64,000 nucleotides of DNA, taken from contig SUUX01000001.1 of the NCBI GenBank assembly GCA_015062305.1, forward strand, positions 90,808 to 154,807. The letters run 5' to 3'. The number at the start of each line of letters is the position of its first letter. The stretch's first letter is position 1. This DNA is from Alphaproteobacteria bacterium. GTDB lineage: Bacteria; Pseudomonadota; Alphaproteobacteria; RF32; CAG-239. The notes beneath the pieces are model-generated. The model searched no databases and had not been told where the DNA came from. It saw only the letters and a program-made list of their open reading frames with translations. Made by a program: the position numbers and the translations under genes. Of this stretch, positions 43,901 through 52,245 are shown one piece after another.

Positions 43901-45115
43901 GATGATATCTGCGTGTTGTTGCAGATTGTTGATGAGCTCGGCAACCTCATGATTATTTTGCGACATTGCAGCACCAACCTTTTTGATTTGTTCGTCTACA
44001 GAACTACCTAAATCATTCATTCCTTTGTTTAGGTGTTCATGTATGCTGATAATCTTCTCTGAGGCATGTTTGGCTATGTCGTTTACTTTATCTTTCATGA
44101 CATTGCCGCTTGAGGCTATAGCGTGCTCCAGTTTGGATGTATGCTCGTTGAGGTGAGATGCTAAATTTTCTACTTCGTTAGAAACAACTGTTTTGAGTTC
44201 TTCACAATTACTGATGGCTTCTTGAGATATGTTTTGCAAACTTTGAGCGTGTGTTGTCAATGTGTTGTTTACATTTTGTAAGTTATCTGCAGCTTCTAGT
44301 GAAACCTTTTGTAACAAATTGCCTGCATACTCAATATTTTTGCCAGAATCCTCTGAAAGTTGATGCAAGAAATCTACAGAATCTTTCATCTCTTTGAGTT
44401 TGGGTAAAAGTTTTTCAAAAAGATTGTTGAGGCTACGCTCAATATCTTCGGCACCATCTACAAAATCTCGGTTAAAGCTGGCAAAAGTGGCTGTGGAATT
44501 TTGAGCCTTTGATGTAATATTTTCAAAATTCTGCGTCAGATATTTGACACCATCACTCAACTCTACAATGGTTTTGGAAGAATAGTTATCTAATGTGGCA
44601 ACAAGTTTGGCAAACTCATTGATATTGCCACGAATTTCATCTTTTATCTTGGCCGTGTGTTCGGTTGCCAACTTGCTAACTTCTTGCAATTCTACAACTT
44701 GAGAACGAATTGCATCTGCCATAGCCTTGGCTGTTTGGGGGGCTCCATCTTCGGGGTATACCAACTGATTCATGTAGGCACGCAAAAACTTGGCTTCTTG
44801 CTTAAATGATGTTCCCCTATCAATATAAGCCATAACAACCCAGATAATTGCCAAGGGCAAAGTTATGCCTGCCAAGAATCCGCCAAATTCATCCGGCATC
44901 ATCAAGAACAGATTGTCCCATCCAAAAAATTGTGTGATGTATATCAACACGATGGCAAACCAAACCACACTCACTCCTATCATGAGTTTGTGCAAATTGT
45001 TGTTTAGCCATGACGGTTTTTCCTCAATCTCTACAGATTTTGGTGTGTCTTGCATAAAATGTGGAAGCTCGTTTGCAGATATAGCTGTACGATTCACAGC
45101 GGTTTTGTTAGACAT
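40934..45115 (-). CDS. Giant membrane-anchored coiled-coil protein
   Basis: The track gives 1397 aa from 45127. The ATG at 45115 (MSNKTAVN, 1393 aa) has the better ribosome binding site (GGGGA, 6 nt spacing). After a short cytoplasmic N-terminus there are two transmembrane helices (about residues 47-66 and 83-103) followed by about 1280 residues of almost unbroken heptad-like helix rich in Asn, Ser, Glu, Gln and Leu. Internal repeats are visible, for example 'EASLAQQHKNI' and 'EASLAQQFKYL'. No kinase, chemoreceptor or ATPase domain is seen. The architecture (two N-terminal helices plus long cytoplasmic coil) recalls polar landmark or envelope-scaffold proteins such as TipN of Caulobacter, but homology was not established. 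Confidence 0.85.
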   Translation of the reverse strand: MSNKTAVNRTAISANELPHFMQDTPKSVEIEEKPSWLNNNLHKLMIGVSVVWFAIVLIYITQFFGWDNLFLMMPDEFGGFLAGITLPLAIIWVVMAYIDRGTSFKQEAKFLRAYMNQLVYPEDGAPQTAKAMADAIRSQVVELQEVSKLATEHTAKIKDEIRGNINEFAKLVATLDNYSSKTIVELSDGVKYLTQNFENITSKAQNSTATFASFNRDFVDGAEDIERSLNNLFEKLLPKLKEMKDSVDFLHQLSEDSGKNIEYAGNLLQKVSLEAADNLQNVNNTLTTHAQSLQNISQEAISNCEELKTVVSNEVENLASHLNEHTSKLEHAIASSGNVMKDKVNDIAKHASEKIISIHEHLNKGMNDLGSSVDEQIKKVGAAMSQNNHEVAELINNLQQHADIINKKLSNHGDLLAQEIDKLMVRSNNLEESVSIQVHNLNDVADQVANSIQKADVALENNINNLQNKSSLANEHLIVYIDSLDEKTKVLQRLTEEAMTTMTQAGDNLQTRRQHIKDTITDVVEQINIMNNGVDSACDNICLKVDESIKAMNDASDNMNRFANNLSEASAVVVAQSQVSEASLAQQHKNITSSAAQVEDTKIELKRQLDELSSVSVKLQSDASSTVEKLKENINDMLISCNDVINKSKSINDNLFEQANLFDTSANRTLAKVTQFESVLNTQNQNLELLSKNVSERVAGIEASLNQQNKAINESTHTSLESFRKAADNFDIQTKALHEISRSTTEYTTGVAAGFDEKAAALNTLFKQQQNEFYSFCDKISDHAEEMSDALKKQVNIIEQSADKVFSRMVMLEEDTSRHTEAVVNNTHRSIDRLSEIEAMVAAKNSNIKTMVDDTTANLQDISQKIQEQIGLFGQAAKSIDEQGRSSVSSLQDSCTHIQNAETELSKTGASVYKLIDEHAKNIDLAAVRLRSQSEEINNALNEQANSLTEVANTLATQSRLGEASLAQQFKYLSDATTNISLKMKEVNDNFHSNADHIFETSTKLAYEFDVLGDRLIKAGEDVSKISKNSMKSMDQVSLSLTQNSEDLDVAVKQSVERIGSIFGEYEKYIAGFNTVTAETSTGVIEINSLISAQRDKMVQISNDTKKLVDCFNTVLNDTSNQLADRANDAYDKVKGLGKDLKNLGLQMEEAAKVSATHMSNSADKLRASISEIAANAERISNDILGSGEVFIKQSNALVAATDDTVGKVNSAMGTLLETSHNFNISSENIIKDAIRFKDNISNQIKELGEHSRKADDTLKTLTTAYQGIQIEGFLKQAGSIIEKLESISVDINRVFNPKDEDDLWKRFYNGDTDVFVRYLSRNITKTQMSAVRKEFEKNSDFRNQINAYLAEFELLVSAAKKHENSGLLLSVISGADIGKLYYILAKIMDKLE

Positions 45116-45127
45116 TTTGTTCCCCAT

Positions 45128-45303
45128 AAAAAATAATATTCCCCAGCCCTACTTGGACCAAAGGTATAATAAAACATTATTTTCAAATTGGAAACAAATA
45201 CTGTGTTTTTAATACACTTATCCACAGTGCAAAGCCACACCGGCTTTACTAAGTAGTCATTCACACAGCGCTCTTCTTTCGGGGGCTTACTTTGCACCCA
45301 AAT
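45128..45303 (-). other. Structured intergenic region, possible leader or small RNA
   Basis: Between DUF6898 and the coiled-coil gene lies a 176-nt stretch with an 8-bp stem (CTTTGCAC and GTGCAAAG, 45290-45297 with 45227-45234). It encloses G/C-rich sequence and a small ACTA/TAGT hairpin, and a further GTGT/ACAC hairpin follows. Neighbouring genes are otherwise packed to within a few nucleotides, so the gap is notable. No known RNA family was recognised. The 67-aa ORF overlapping it looks non-coding. Confidence 0.4.
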
Positions 45304-45483
45304 TTATTCCTCAGCCTTTTTACGTAACACATAATTTAGCTTTTGCAAAGCTTGTAACTGCATTTGTTCTTGGCTCAAGTTTGCTGGAACTACAACCGAT
45401 GCTTCAATTTTTGTTTCTGGTTCAATGGCTGTTACCTTAACGTATGCCCCTTGGCGAATAAATTCAAACAAAACCTCTGACAT
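45304..45483 (-). CDS. DUF6898 family small protein
   Basis: The 59-aa protein (MSEVLFEFIRQGAYVKVTAIEP...) matches the short alphaproteobacterial DUF6898 pattern: a strand-rich N-terminus with 'EVLFEF...GAYVKVTAIEPETKIEASVVVPA' and a C-terminal helix ending 'ALQKLNYVLRKKAEE'. Function is unknown. The track start at 45513 is trimmed to the ATG at 45483, which has AGAGGA upstream. It lies 61 nt after parC with a hairpin in the gap, and precedes the structured region and the coiled-coil gene. The family assignment comes from memory of the motif, so confidence is moderate. Confidence 0.7.
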   Translation of the reverse strand: MSEVLFEFIRQGAYVKVTAIEPETKIEASVVVPANLSQEQMQLQALQKLNYVLRKKAEE

Positions 45484-45505
45484 CTTATTTTTCCTCTTAT
45501 AGTTT

Positions 45506-45541
45506 AAACACACCCTTCTTTGGTTTAAGAAAGGTGTGTTT
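45506..45541 (-). terminator. Hairpin between parC and DUF6898
   Basis: AAACACACCCTT and AAGGTGTGTTT pair with one bulged C. On the minus strand only a short T stretch follows, so it may be a weak terminator, an attenuator or an mRNA-stabilising hairpin. Confidence 0.5.
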
Positions 45542-45544
45542 GAG

Positions 45545-47767
45545 CTAATCTTTTAAGAATTTATTATTCTTTGGGAAGCCAAAAGGAGCAAGTTTTCCCA
45601 CTTGAGCACGGTGTCCGAGCCATGTCAAAAGCTCGGTTTCTGTCTTGGTGCCACCTGCTCGTGTATATGTGAAGCCATCTGCTTCGTTGAAGACTTGAAT
45701 ATCTGATAGGCCGCCATCTTTGTATTTTTGCAACAAAACGCCGTGTCCTCTGGCCATGGTTGGAATTTCTTCTGCCTTAAACACCAAAAGCTTGCGGTTG
45801 TCACCAATAGTGGCAACCATATCTCCGACCATTCGTTTGCAAAATGCTACATATTCACCCTGCCCTACATTCATAATCTTGCGGCCATTTCTGGTTTGAG
45901 CAATGATGTGATTCTCATCGATGATAAAACCTCGACCAACATTGGAGGCAATTAAATATTTGGCCTTGGCATCAAAAACAAACATATCTACAATATTGTC
46001 ATTGTTTCCGAGATCTACCATTAGGCGCAAAGGTTGGCCAAAACCTCTGCCACTTGGAATTTCAGAGGCGGCAATATTAAAAAATTTGCCTGAACTATCC
46101 AACAAAACAATTTTATCGGTGGTTTGGGCGTGAATCGCCATAAGCAATGCGTCATCATCTTTGAACTTAAATTCATCATTAAGATTACTATAACCTTTAG
46201 TGCAGCGTATCCAGCCTTTTTGAGAAAGGATTACAGTAATTGGCTCTTTTTCTACCAAAGCTTCAATTGAAATTTCTATATCGTCTGCAACTTCGGCAAA
46301 TTCGGTACGACGACGACCTAAGGCGGTTTTTTTGCCAAATTTTTCTCGTATAAATTTAATTTCTTCGGCAACTTTTTGCCAACACAAATTCTCATTGGCA
46401 AGCAACGCTTCCAATGCCGTTTTTTCTGCACTCAAGTCATCGTATTCTTGTTTGATTTCGGTTTCTTCTAACTTGCGCAAGCTACGGAGTTTCATATTTA
46501 AAATAGCTTCTGCCTGATTGTCTGTAAGACCGAACTTTGCCATCATTACCGCTTTGGGTTCGTCTTCTTCTCTGATGATGCGGATAATTTCATCTAAATT
46601 TAAGTATGCAATGAGGTAGCCAGCCAAAATCTCTAATCTGGCATTTATTTTTTGCAAACGGTAGTTAGAACGGCGTTCTAACACATTCAATCGGTGGCGT
46701 AAATATTCTCCCAATACTTCTTTTATACTCATAACTCTGGGAACACCATCCGAGTCAAGAACATTCATATTTAAGGCAAATTTACTCTCCAGCTCTGTTT
46801 GCTTGAATAAAAATTCCATGAGCATATTGGCGTCTACATTGCGATTTTTGGGTTCTAAGACAATACGAACATCTTGTGCTGATTCGTCTCTGACATCTGC
46901 CAAAAGTGGAATTTTTTTATCTATCAATAGTTGGGCAATTTTTTCAATAAGTTTAGATTTAACAACTTGGTACGGAATTTCTGTAACAATTATCTGATAT
47001 TGCCCCATACCAAGGTCTTCTTTTTCCCACTTGGCACGAATGCGGAAGTTGCCTCGACCTTGTTTGTAGGCATCCAAAATGGTTGAAAATTTATCTACTA
47101 TCACGCCGCCGGTCGGAAAATCCGGTCCCTTGAGTTTGCGGACTAATGGTTCAATCTCAACATCTGGTTTTTCGATGAGAAGAAGAAGAGCATCACAAAC
47201 TTCGGATAAATTATGCGGGGGAATATTGGTGGCCATACCAACCGCAATGCCGGAGCTGCCATTGCAAAGCAAATTAGGTACTGCTGCCGGCATAACAACC
47301 GGTTCGCATTCTTCTCCATCATAGGTATCTCTAAAATCTACGGAATCATCGTTTAGACCTTCCATCAATGCCATTGCAAACTCGGTTAATCTGGCCTCGG
47401 TATAACGCATGGCAGCCGGGCCATCTCCATCAATATTACCAAAGTTGCCTTGACCATCAACCAACGGATATCGGACCGAAAAATCTTGTGCTAAACGAGC
47501 CATTGCCTGATAAACAGCGCTATCACCATGAGGGTGATATTTACCGATTACGTCACCAACCACACGAGCGCACTTTTTGAAGCCGGACTTGGGATCAAGG
47601 TGCAATTGACGCATTGCAAACATAAGGCGACGGTGCACCGGCTTTAGACCGTCTCTAACATCGGGTAGAGAACGAGATACAATTGTGGACATGGCATAAG
47701 ATAAATATCTAGAGCTGAGCTCTTCTGCCATAGCAACAGTTTTGATTCTTTCTTCAATTTCAGCCAT
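45545..47767 (-). CDS. parC: DNA topoisomerase IV subunit A
   Basis: ParC with ParE decatenates daughter chromosomes. The 740-aa protein has the type IIA topoisomerase N-terminal core ('SLPDVRDGLKPVHRRLMFAM', 'YHPHGDSAVYQAMARLAQDF', 'GQGNFGNIDGDGPAAMRYTEARLT' with the catalytic Tyr) and a C-terminal beta-pinwheel with fewer blades than GyrA and no GyrA box. In the quinolone-contact region the Ser is present, but the residue corresponding to the usual acidic Asp/Glu is Gln. It is followed by DUF6898. Confidence 0.93.
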   Translation of the reverse strand: MAEIEERIKTVAMAEELSSRYLSYAMSTIVSRSLPDVRDGLKPVHRRLMFAMRQLHLDPKSGFKKCARVVGDVIGKYHPHGDSAVYQAMARLAQDFSVRYPLVDGQGNFGNIDGDGPAAMRYTEARLTEFAMALMEGLNDDSVDFRDTYDGEECEPVVMPAAVPNLLCNGSSGIAVGMATNIPPHNLSEVCDALLLLIEKPDVEIEPLVRKLKGPDFPTGGVIVDKFSTILDAYKQGRGNFRIRAKWEKEDLGMGQYQIIVTEIPYQVVKSKLIEKIAQLLIDKKIPLLADVRDESAQDVRIVLEPKNRNVDANMLMEFLFKQTELESKFALNMNVLDSDGVPRVMSIKEVLGEYLRHRLNVLERRSNYRLQKINARLEILAGYLIAYLNLDEIIRIIREEDEPKAVMMAKFGLTDNQAEAILNMKLRSLRKLEETEIKQEYDDLSAEKTALEALLANENLCWQKVAEEIKFIREKFGKKTALGRRRTEFAEVADDIEISIEALVEKEPITVILSQKGWIRCTKGYSNLNDEFKFKDDDALLMAIHAQTTDKIVLLDSSGKFFNIAASEIPSGRGFGQPLRLMVDLGNNDNIVDMFVFDAKAKYLIASNVGRGFIIDENHIIAQTRNGRKIMNVGQGEYVAFCKRMVGDMVATIGDNRKLLVFKAEEIPTMARGHGVLLQKYKDGGLSDIQVFNEADGFTYTRAGGTKTETELLTWLGHRAQVGKLAPFGFPKNNKFLKD

Positions 47768-47794
47768 TTGTAGTTCCTAGTTTGTTATTTGGCA

Positions 47795-48505
47795 TTATGC
47801 AATTTTTTCGAAATTAGCACGAGATTCCGGAAATTTCAAGCCATGAGCCGCAAAAAAGTTTTTATTGAGGAAAAAAGCCGTCATGTTTAGGCTATCTTGC
47901 AGCTCAATGGGTTTTGGATGGTAACTCTTATTTATAATATAATGAGGATAACGATAAAGCCTGGATTTGTATGGTTCTCCAACGTCGGAACAAACGGCTC
48001 TGCCGGTTTTTGGGGATATATAGGCAAGATTTTGATTGCTACCGGTGACAGAGCATTCTGAAATGTCTAGAGATATGCCCAAATAGTCAAGAAGATAAAA
48101 CTCAAAATATGCATAGTGAACAAGCCAATTATCTTCATCTATCAAGTTAAAAAAACTGTCTATGTAGTAATAAAAACGCTCCAAGTTCTGAAGCTCTGGC
48201 ATACATTGATTGCAAATTGAGCATAGAGAGCTAAGGGCTTTGAGCTTGCTGATATCGTGAATAAAGTTGACAGAACACGGATTGATAAGCTCTGTTTTTA
48301 AGCTTATCATATTTTCATCTACTCGGGAATAGGCATCTATTTTGATAAAATTGCCTAATTGAAATGTAGATAAGTTTTTTTTGCTTAGGCAATTTTTGGC
48401 ATAGCCTACAACTTTGCCATGATTACGCGTCAACACGGTGAGTAATAATGAGCGCTCACCGTGTTTGCGAATGTTTATGATATATCCCTCATCTACAAAG
48501 TTCAT
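47795..48505 (-). CDS. recO: DNA repair protein RecO
   Basis: RecO anneals ssDNA and with RecR loads RecA in the RecF pathway. The 236-aa protein shows the N-terminal OB fold ('EGYIINIRKHGERSLLLTVLTRNHGKVVGYAKN') and the helical C-terminal domain ('LKALSSLCSICNQCMPELQNLERFYYYI', 'FEFYLLDYLGISLDISECSVTGS'). The C-terminal region 'YISPKTGRAVC' holds part of the family's metal-binding-like Cys set. Its start overlaps the kdsA stop by 1 nt, so the two are coupled; parC follows 27 nt downstream. Confidence 0.93.
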   Translation of the reverse strand: MNFVDEGYIINIRKHGERSLLLTVLTRNHGKVVGYAKNCLSKKNLSTFQLGNFIKIDAYSRVDENMISLKTELINPCSVNFIHDISKLKALSSLCSICNQCMPELQNLERFYYYIDSFFNLIDEDNWLVHYAYFEFYLLDYLGISLDISECSVTGSNQNLAYISPKTGRAVCSDVGEPYKSRLYRYPHYIINKSYHPKPIELQDSLNMTAFFLNKNFFAAHGLKFPESRANFEKIA

Positions 48506-49338
48506 TATCTTGCTTTGCGGATATTGTCATAAGCCTTTAGTTCTGATAGTACAGATTCCATATCTTTGAGGGCAATGGTGTTGGGACCATCAGACAAGGC
48601 TTTATCCGGATTCTCGTGAGTTTCGATAAATATGGCAGCAACACCAACAGCAATTGCTGCTCTGGCCAAAATCGGAGCAAACTCTCTTTGGCCTCCAGTA
48701 GATGAACCATGACCACCAGGTTGCTGAACAGAGTGTGTAGCATCAAAAATAACGGGGCAACCTGTTGTTTGTGCCATTTGCGGAAAACCTCGCATATCTA
48801 CAACCAACGTATTATACCCGAAAGAAGTGCCTCTCTCTGTTATGCAAACATTTGGATTGCCACTATCGGTCACTTTTTTGACAATATTGGGAACATCCCA
48901 TGGAGCTAAAAATTGACCTTTTTTAACATTTACAACTTTACCGGTTTTGGCAGCAGCAACAACCAGATCGGTTTGGCGACACAAAAAGGCCGGAATCTGG
49001 AGTATATCTACATGTTTGGCAACCTCTGCACATTGAGAAGCTTCGTGTACATCTGTGACGATAGGAATATTGTTGTATAGTTTTTTGATTTCATCAAAAG
49101 TGCGCATACCCTCTTCTAACCCAACACCTCTGGCTCCATTAATAGAAGTGCGATTTGCTTTGTCAAAAGAAGCTTTGAATATATAGTTTATGCCCAACTT
49201 GCTTGTCAGATCTTGCATTGCACCACAGATATCTATAGCGTGTTGACGGCTTTCAATTTGGCAAGGACCACAAAGCAAAGAAAATGGCAAATCATTGCCT
49301 ATTTCAAAGTTGCTTATTTTTATAATTTTCTGTTCCAT
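48505..49338 (-). CDS. kdsA: 3-deoxy-8-phosphooctulonate synthase
   Basis: KdsA condenses phosphoenolpyruvate with arabinose 5-phosphate to make Kdo-8-phosphate for the LPS inner core. The 277-aa TIM-barrel enzyme has '[18 protein letters not shown]', '[30 protein letters not shown]', '[33 protein letters not shown]' and '[25 protein letters not shown]'. These are all strongly conserved in the family. In many alphaproteobacteria kdsA follows pyrG; here it is about 10 kb away from pyrG, next to pagP and recO. Confidence 0.97.
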   Translation of the reverse strand: MEQKIIKISNFEIGNDLPFSLLCGPCQIESRQHAIDICGAMQDLTSKLGINYIFKASFDKANRTSINGARGVGLEEGMRTFDEIKKLYNNIPIVTDVHEASQCAEVAKHVDILQIPAFLCRQTDLVVAAAKTGKVVNVKKGQFLAPWDVPNIVKKVTDSGNPNVCITERGTSFGYNTLVVDMRGFPQMAQTTGCPVIFDATHSVQQPGGHGSSTGGQREFAPILARAAIAVGVAAIFIETHENPDKALSDGPNTIALKDMESVLSELKAYDNIRKAR

Positions 49339-49447
49339 TTAATTATCCTTTCAAACAATATGGAACAGGCTAGCAAATTTTTATGATTTTGACAACAATA
49401 TTAAATTAAAATCCCCAAAAGGCTATATTTTGTTTGAAAGCAATATA

Positions 49448-50005
49448 TTAATTCAAGGATAGTTTTGTCCACAAAAACAACACGTTACCATCGTTTTTTA
49501 CACCAGGTACATAGGCTCCTTGTATGGCCAAACGTTTGTATTCTATGCCTGCTATAGGTAATGGTGCCGGCATCGGCAGATAGTACCAATCCGTGCGCTG
49601 AGTGAAACCAAGAGTATAACCTACTCCCGCTCTTAAATCCGGATTGTCGCCAATCTGCCAATTTTTCATATAAGCATATCCGAAAAATGTTTCTAAATGC
49701 TTGTTGGAGTCCTTAAAACCCATAGCATAAAGGCTATGCCAATTGCCTTTTTCATCGTAGCGAGATTTGCCAAGACCAAAGCCCCATGGATTTTCATTGT
49801 ATTTATCTATGTGTTCTTGATCATAAGTTAGACGATTGTGCCATGCATATATGGGTATATATGCATCATATTTTGAAGAATCCCATGTTGCTGATATATC
49901 ATGCTTAAGTTCTGCAACAAACTCCTTAAATCCGGCTTGGGCTGAGGAACAAAAAAAACAAAAAATCAGCATTGTGTATAATATTTTTTTCATCAGTTTA
50001 CTCAT
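49448..50005 (-). CDS. pagP: Lipid A palmitoyltransferase PagP
   Basis: PagP is an outer-membrane beta-barrel that moves a palmitate chain from phospholipid to lipid A. The 185-aa protein has a signal peptide and the family's unmistakable segments: 'YIPIYAWHNRLTYDQEHIDKYNENPWG', 'GKSRYDEKGNWHSLYAMGFKDSN', 'NPDLRAGVGYTLGFTQR' and 'YYLPMPAPLPIAGIEYKRL'. The catalytic triad is readable as His56, Asp99 and Ser100, equivalent to E. coli His33/Asp76/Ser77. The start at 50005 is ambiguous with the internal ATG at 49993 (MKKILYTML), which gives a more usual signal. Such close similarity to the enterobacterial enzyme is unexpected in an alphaproteobacterium and hints at horizontal transfer. Confidence 0.92.
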   Translation of the reverse strand: MSKLMKKILYTMLIFCFFCSSAQAGFKEFVAELKHDISATWDSSKYDAYIPIYAWHNRLTYDQEHIDKYNENPWGFGLGKSRYDEKGNWHSLYAMGFKDSNKHLETFFGYAYMKNWQIGDNPDLRAGVGYTLGFTQRTDWYYLPMPAPLPIAGIEYKRLAIQGAYVPGVKNDGNVLFLWTKLSLN

Positions 50006-50097
50006 TAGTATAATATATAAAATTTACAACAATTATATAATATGCTTTTTTATATTTTTAGCATGTTCTAAATTAAAAAAACATTTTAAGATAATAT

Positions 50098-52236
50098 TTA
50101 TCTTTCTTTTCTAATAGCGGCAACATTGCGGATATACGCAGGATCTGTTTCCATATTCTCAAGGCTGACCGGTAGTTTCAAACGCCAATTGAGGTGCTTG
50201 TCAATATCGGTTCCAGGAAGATTTTGCTGTTTTGTAACGTGCAAAAAGTCTTCTAACTGAGCCAAAAACACAACGGAAGATGAACGTGCGACATAGCGAT
50301 GTACAGCTTCTTCCAAACCTTCGGGATAGTTCTCGCCGTAGATATAGTTGCCTTGACGAGGACGATCCTCTGGCCATACGCCGGCTGCATCTATAGAACT
50401 GAGTAACAAACCTCTGTCTGTTTCTCTTTTGTGGTAGGCTTCGTTTTTATCTTGTTCAGAAGATATCAAGCCCAAATTGTATGCCTCGGCAATGTCGTAA
50501 CCATACCACCACATCTTGAGAGGTGGCATATCGTGAGTGCCAACAGAAGCAAATGCTGTTGGAGTATAGTCATGTGGAGCATAAAAACCGCCCCAACCTA
50601 CAGCTGCACGTTCTGACCACAATACGCTCAGAGATAATATGTTTCTATCTTTAAGGGTATCTAAAAATCCTTCGGGAACATTACCAATGCTTTCTCCAAC
50701 AATCACGCACTTATTCAAATAGCTTTCTAATGCCACGATATTTAACATATCGGCAAAATTATAGTACAAATATGTGCCTCGGTTTGATTCGTCATCCAAC
50801 AAATACAGACGCATGAGGCTCATTACATGATCCATACGCAAAGCCCCGGCATTTTTCATATTTGCTCTTAGTATTTTAATAAATGGTTCATAACGATGCT
50901 CTTTAAGCTTGGTAGGAGAAAATGCAGCCAAACCCCAACGTTGTCCACTGGTAAAAAATGCATCCGGTGGAGCTCCGGCACCAACTCCGGGAATAAATAA
51001 TTCATGATTGCCCCAATATTCGGCACTATCTTTGCCAACGCCTACAGCCAAATCTCGGTACAAACCAATTTTTAATCCCATATCTTTTACCAATTTTTGG
51101 GCTTCTGAGAATTGCCGATTGGCTTCAAACTGCATAAATTTGAAAAACTCTATGCGCTCTTGATGTTTTTCTATATACTCCGGAATACCACTTGCTTGTG
51201 GAGATTTATATTCTTCGGGCCAAGCTCTCCATCCTCCCCATACTTTTGGGCTTTCACTCTCATATAGGGCTTGAAACAGAGCTAATTTATCCAAATCTTC
51301 ACCCTGCTCTTTGCAAAACTTTTTATATGCTTCCATACGAGATGATTGAACTGATTCTTGAAAACGTTTGAAACATTTTTCCAGCATTTTAACTTTGAGC
51401 GGATATACTTTTGAATATTGGATATATTCGCTTGTTTTGACATCTGCCAAAAGACCTTCTGCCATTTGTATATCTGCTGCTCTATATTCAGGAACTTTTT
51501 CAACATCTATATAAATCGGGTTTAAAAACAAACGGCTGATGGATTGATATGGACTGGCGTTTTCTGGAAAATCGTGACACAAAACATTGAGCGGATTAAG
51601 ACCTATGATATTGGCTCCGGTTTTGGCGCACATTTTTATAATCTCAGACAAGTCAGTAAAATCTCCAACGCCCCAATTGCGTTGACTTTTAACAGCGTAT
51701 AGCTGAATAGCATATCCCCAAAGCTTGTTATCCATACCAGAAGAATGATAACACCGGCTTGGAGCAACTGCGATTTTTGATTTGTAATTTTTGTTAGAAA
51801 TTTTAACATCTAATTCATAGTAGCCGGGCTCCAGCCTGGTGCTGATTTTGTAATTTTGTAACACATAAAATGTGCCGGCAATATCTTTGGTTTGGGGTTC
51901 AGATACAGCCTCGATACAAACATCTTGTAGTTTTAGAGCTGAGTTTTTAATAGCTATTTTATCAACCTGTTTGTCTTGCGGATGGACAATATCGAATGTA
52001 ACATTATCTTCTTTGCATACATATATCGGAGCCAAAACATCTTGGTATCGTTGATTGTGAAATGCCTCCATAGAAGCAGATATTTCTGCATCATTGCCAC
52101 AAGCGTACCCTAATTTTGAGATAAAAAAACGTAAAGTATCATCATCAATATTGTATGTGCGTTGAACCATACCGGCATCGTTGAATGTTGTGGCTATTCC
52201 TAAGTCGGTGGCAAATTGTTTTAGTAGATCTGACAT
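50098..52236 (-). CDS. malQ: 4-alpha-glucanotransferase
   Basis: MalQ (amylomaltase) transfers alpha-1,4-glucan segments between maltooligosaccharides. The 712-aa protein has an N-terminal accessory beta-domain and a GH77 barrel: 'WGYAIQLYAVKSQRNWGVGDFTDL', 'GANIIGLNPLNVL', 'VGAGAPPDAFFTSGQRWGLAAFSPTKL', 'GALRMDHVMSLMRLYLL' containing the nucleophile Asp, and 'GESIGNVPEG' with the acid/base Glu. The C-terminus has 'VGTHDMPPLKMWWYGYD'. It starts 9 nt after glgX, closing the glgB-glgX-malQ operon for glycogen and maltodextrin turnover. Confidence 0.95.
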   Translation of the reverse strand: MSDLLKQFATDLGIATTFNDAGMVQRTYNIDDDTLRFFISKLGYACGNDAEISASMEAFHNQRYQDVLAPIYVCKEDNVTFDIVHPQDKQVDKIAIKNSALKLQDVCIEAVSEPQTKDIAGTFYVLQNYKISTRLEPGYYELDVKISNKNYKSKIAVAPSRCYHSSGMDNKLWGYAIQLYAVKSQRNWGVGDFTDLSEIIKMCAKTGANIIGLNPLNVLCHDFPENASPYQSISRLFLNPIYIDVEKVPEYRAADIQMAEGLLADVKTSEYIQYSKVYPLKVKMLEKCFKRFQESVQSSRMEAYKKFCKEQGEDLDKLALFQALYESESPKVWGGWRAWPEEYKSPQASGIPEYIEKHQERIEFFKFMQFEANRQFSEAQKLVKDMGLKIGLYRDLAVGVGKDSAEYWGNHELFIPGVGAGAPPDAFFTSGQRWGLAAFSPTKLKEHRYEPFIKILRANMKNAGALRMDHVMSLMRLYLLDDESNRGTYLYYNFADMLNIVALESYLNKCVIVGESIGNVPEGFLDTLKDRNILSLSVLWSERAAVGWGGFYAPHDYTPTAFASVGTHDMPPLKMWWYGYDIAEAYNLGLISSEQDKNEAYHKRETDRGLLLSSIDAAGVWPEDRPRQGNYIYGENYPEGLEEAVHRYVARSSSVVFLAQLEDFLHVTKQQNLPGTDIDKHLNWRLKLPVSLENMETDPAYIRNVAAIRKER

Positions 52237-52245
52237 AGTGTACCT

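Noticed and set aside
45094-45297. 67-aa ORF in the structured intergenic gap
   Set aside because: It has no ribosome binding site or family resemblance and overlaps the coiled-coil gene start; the gap is better read as RNA structure.
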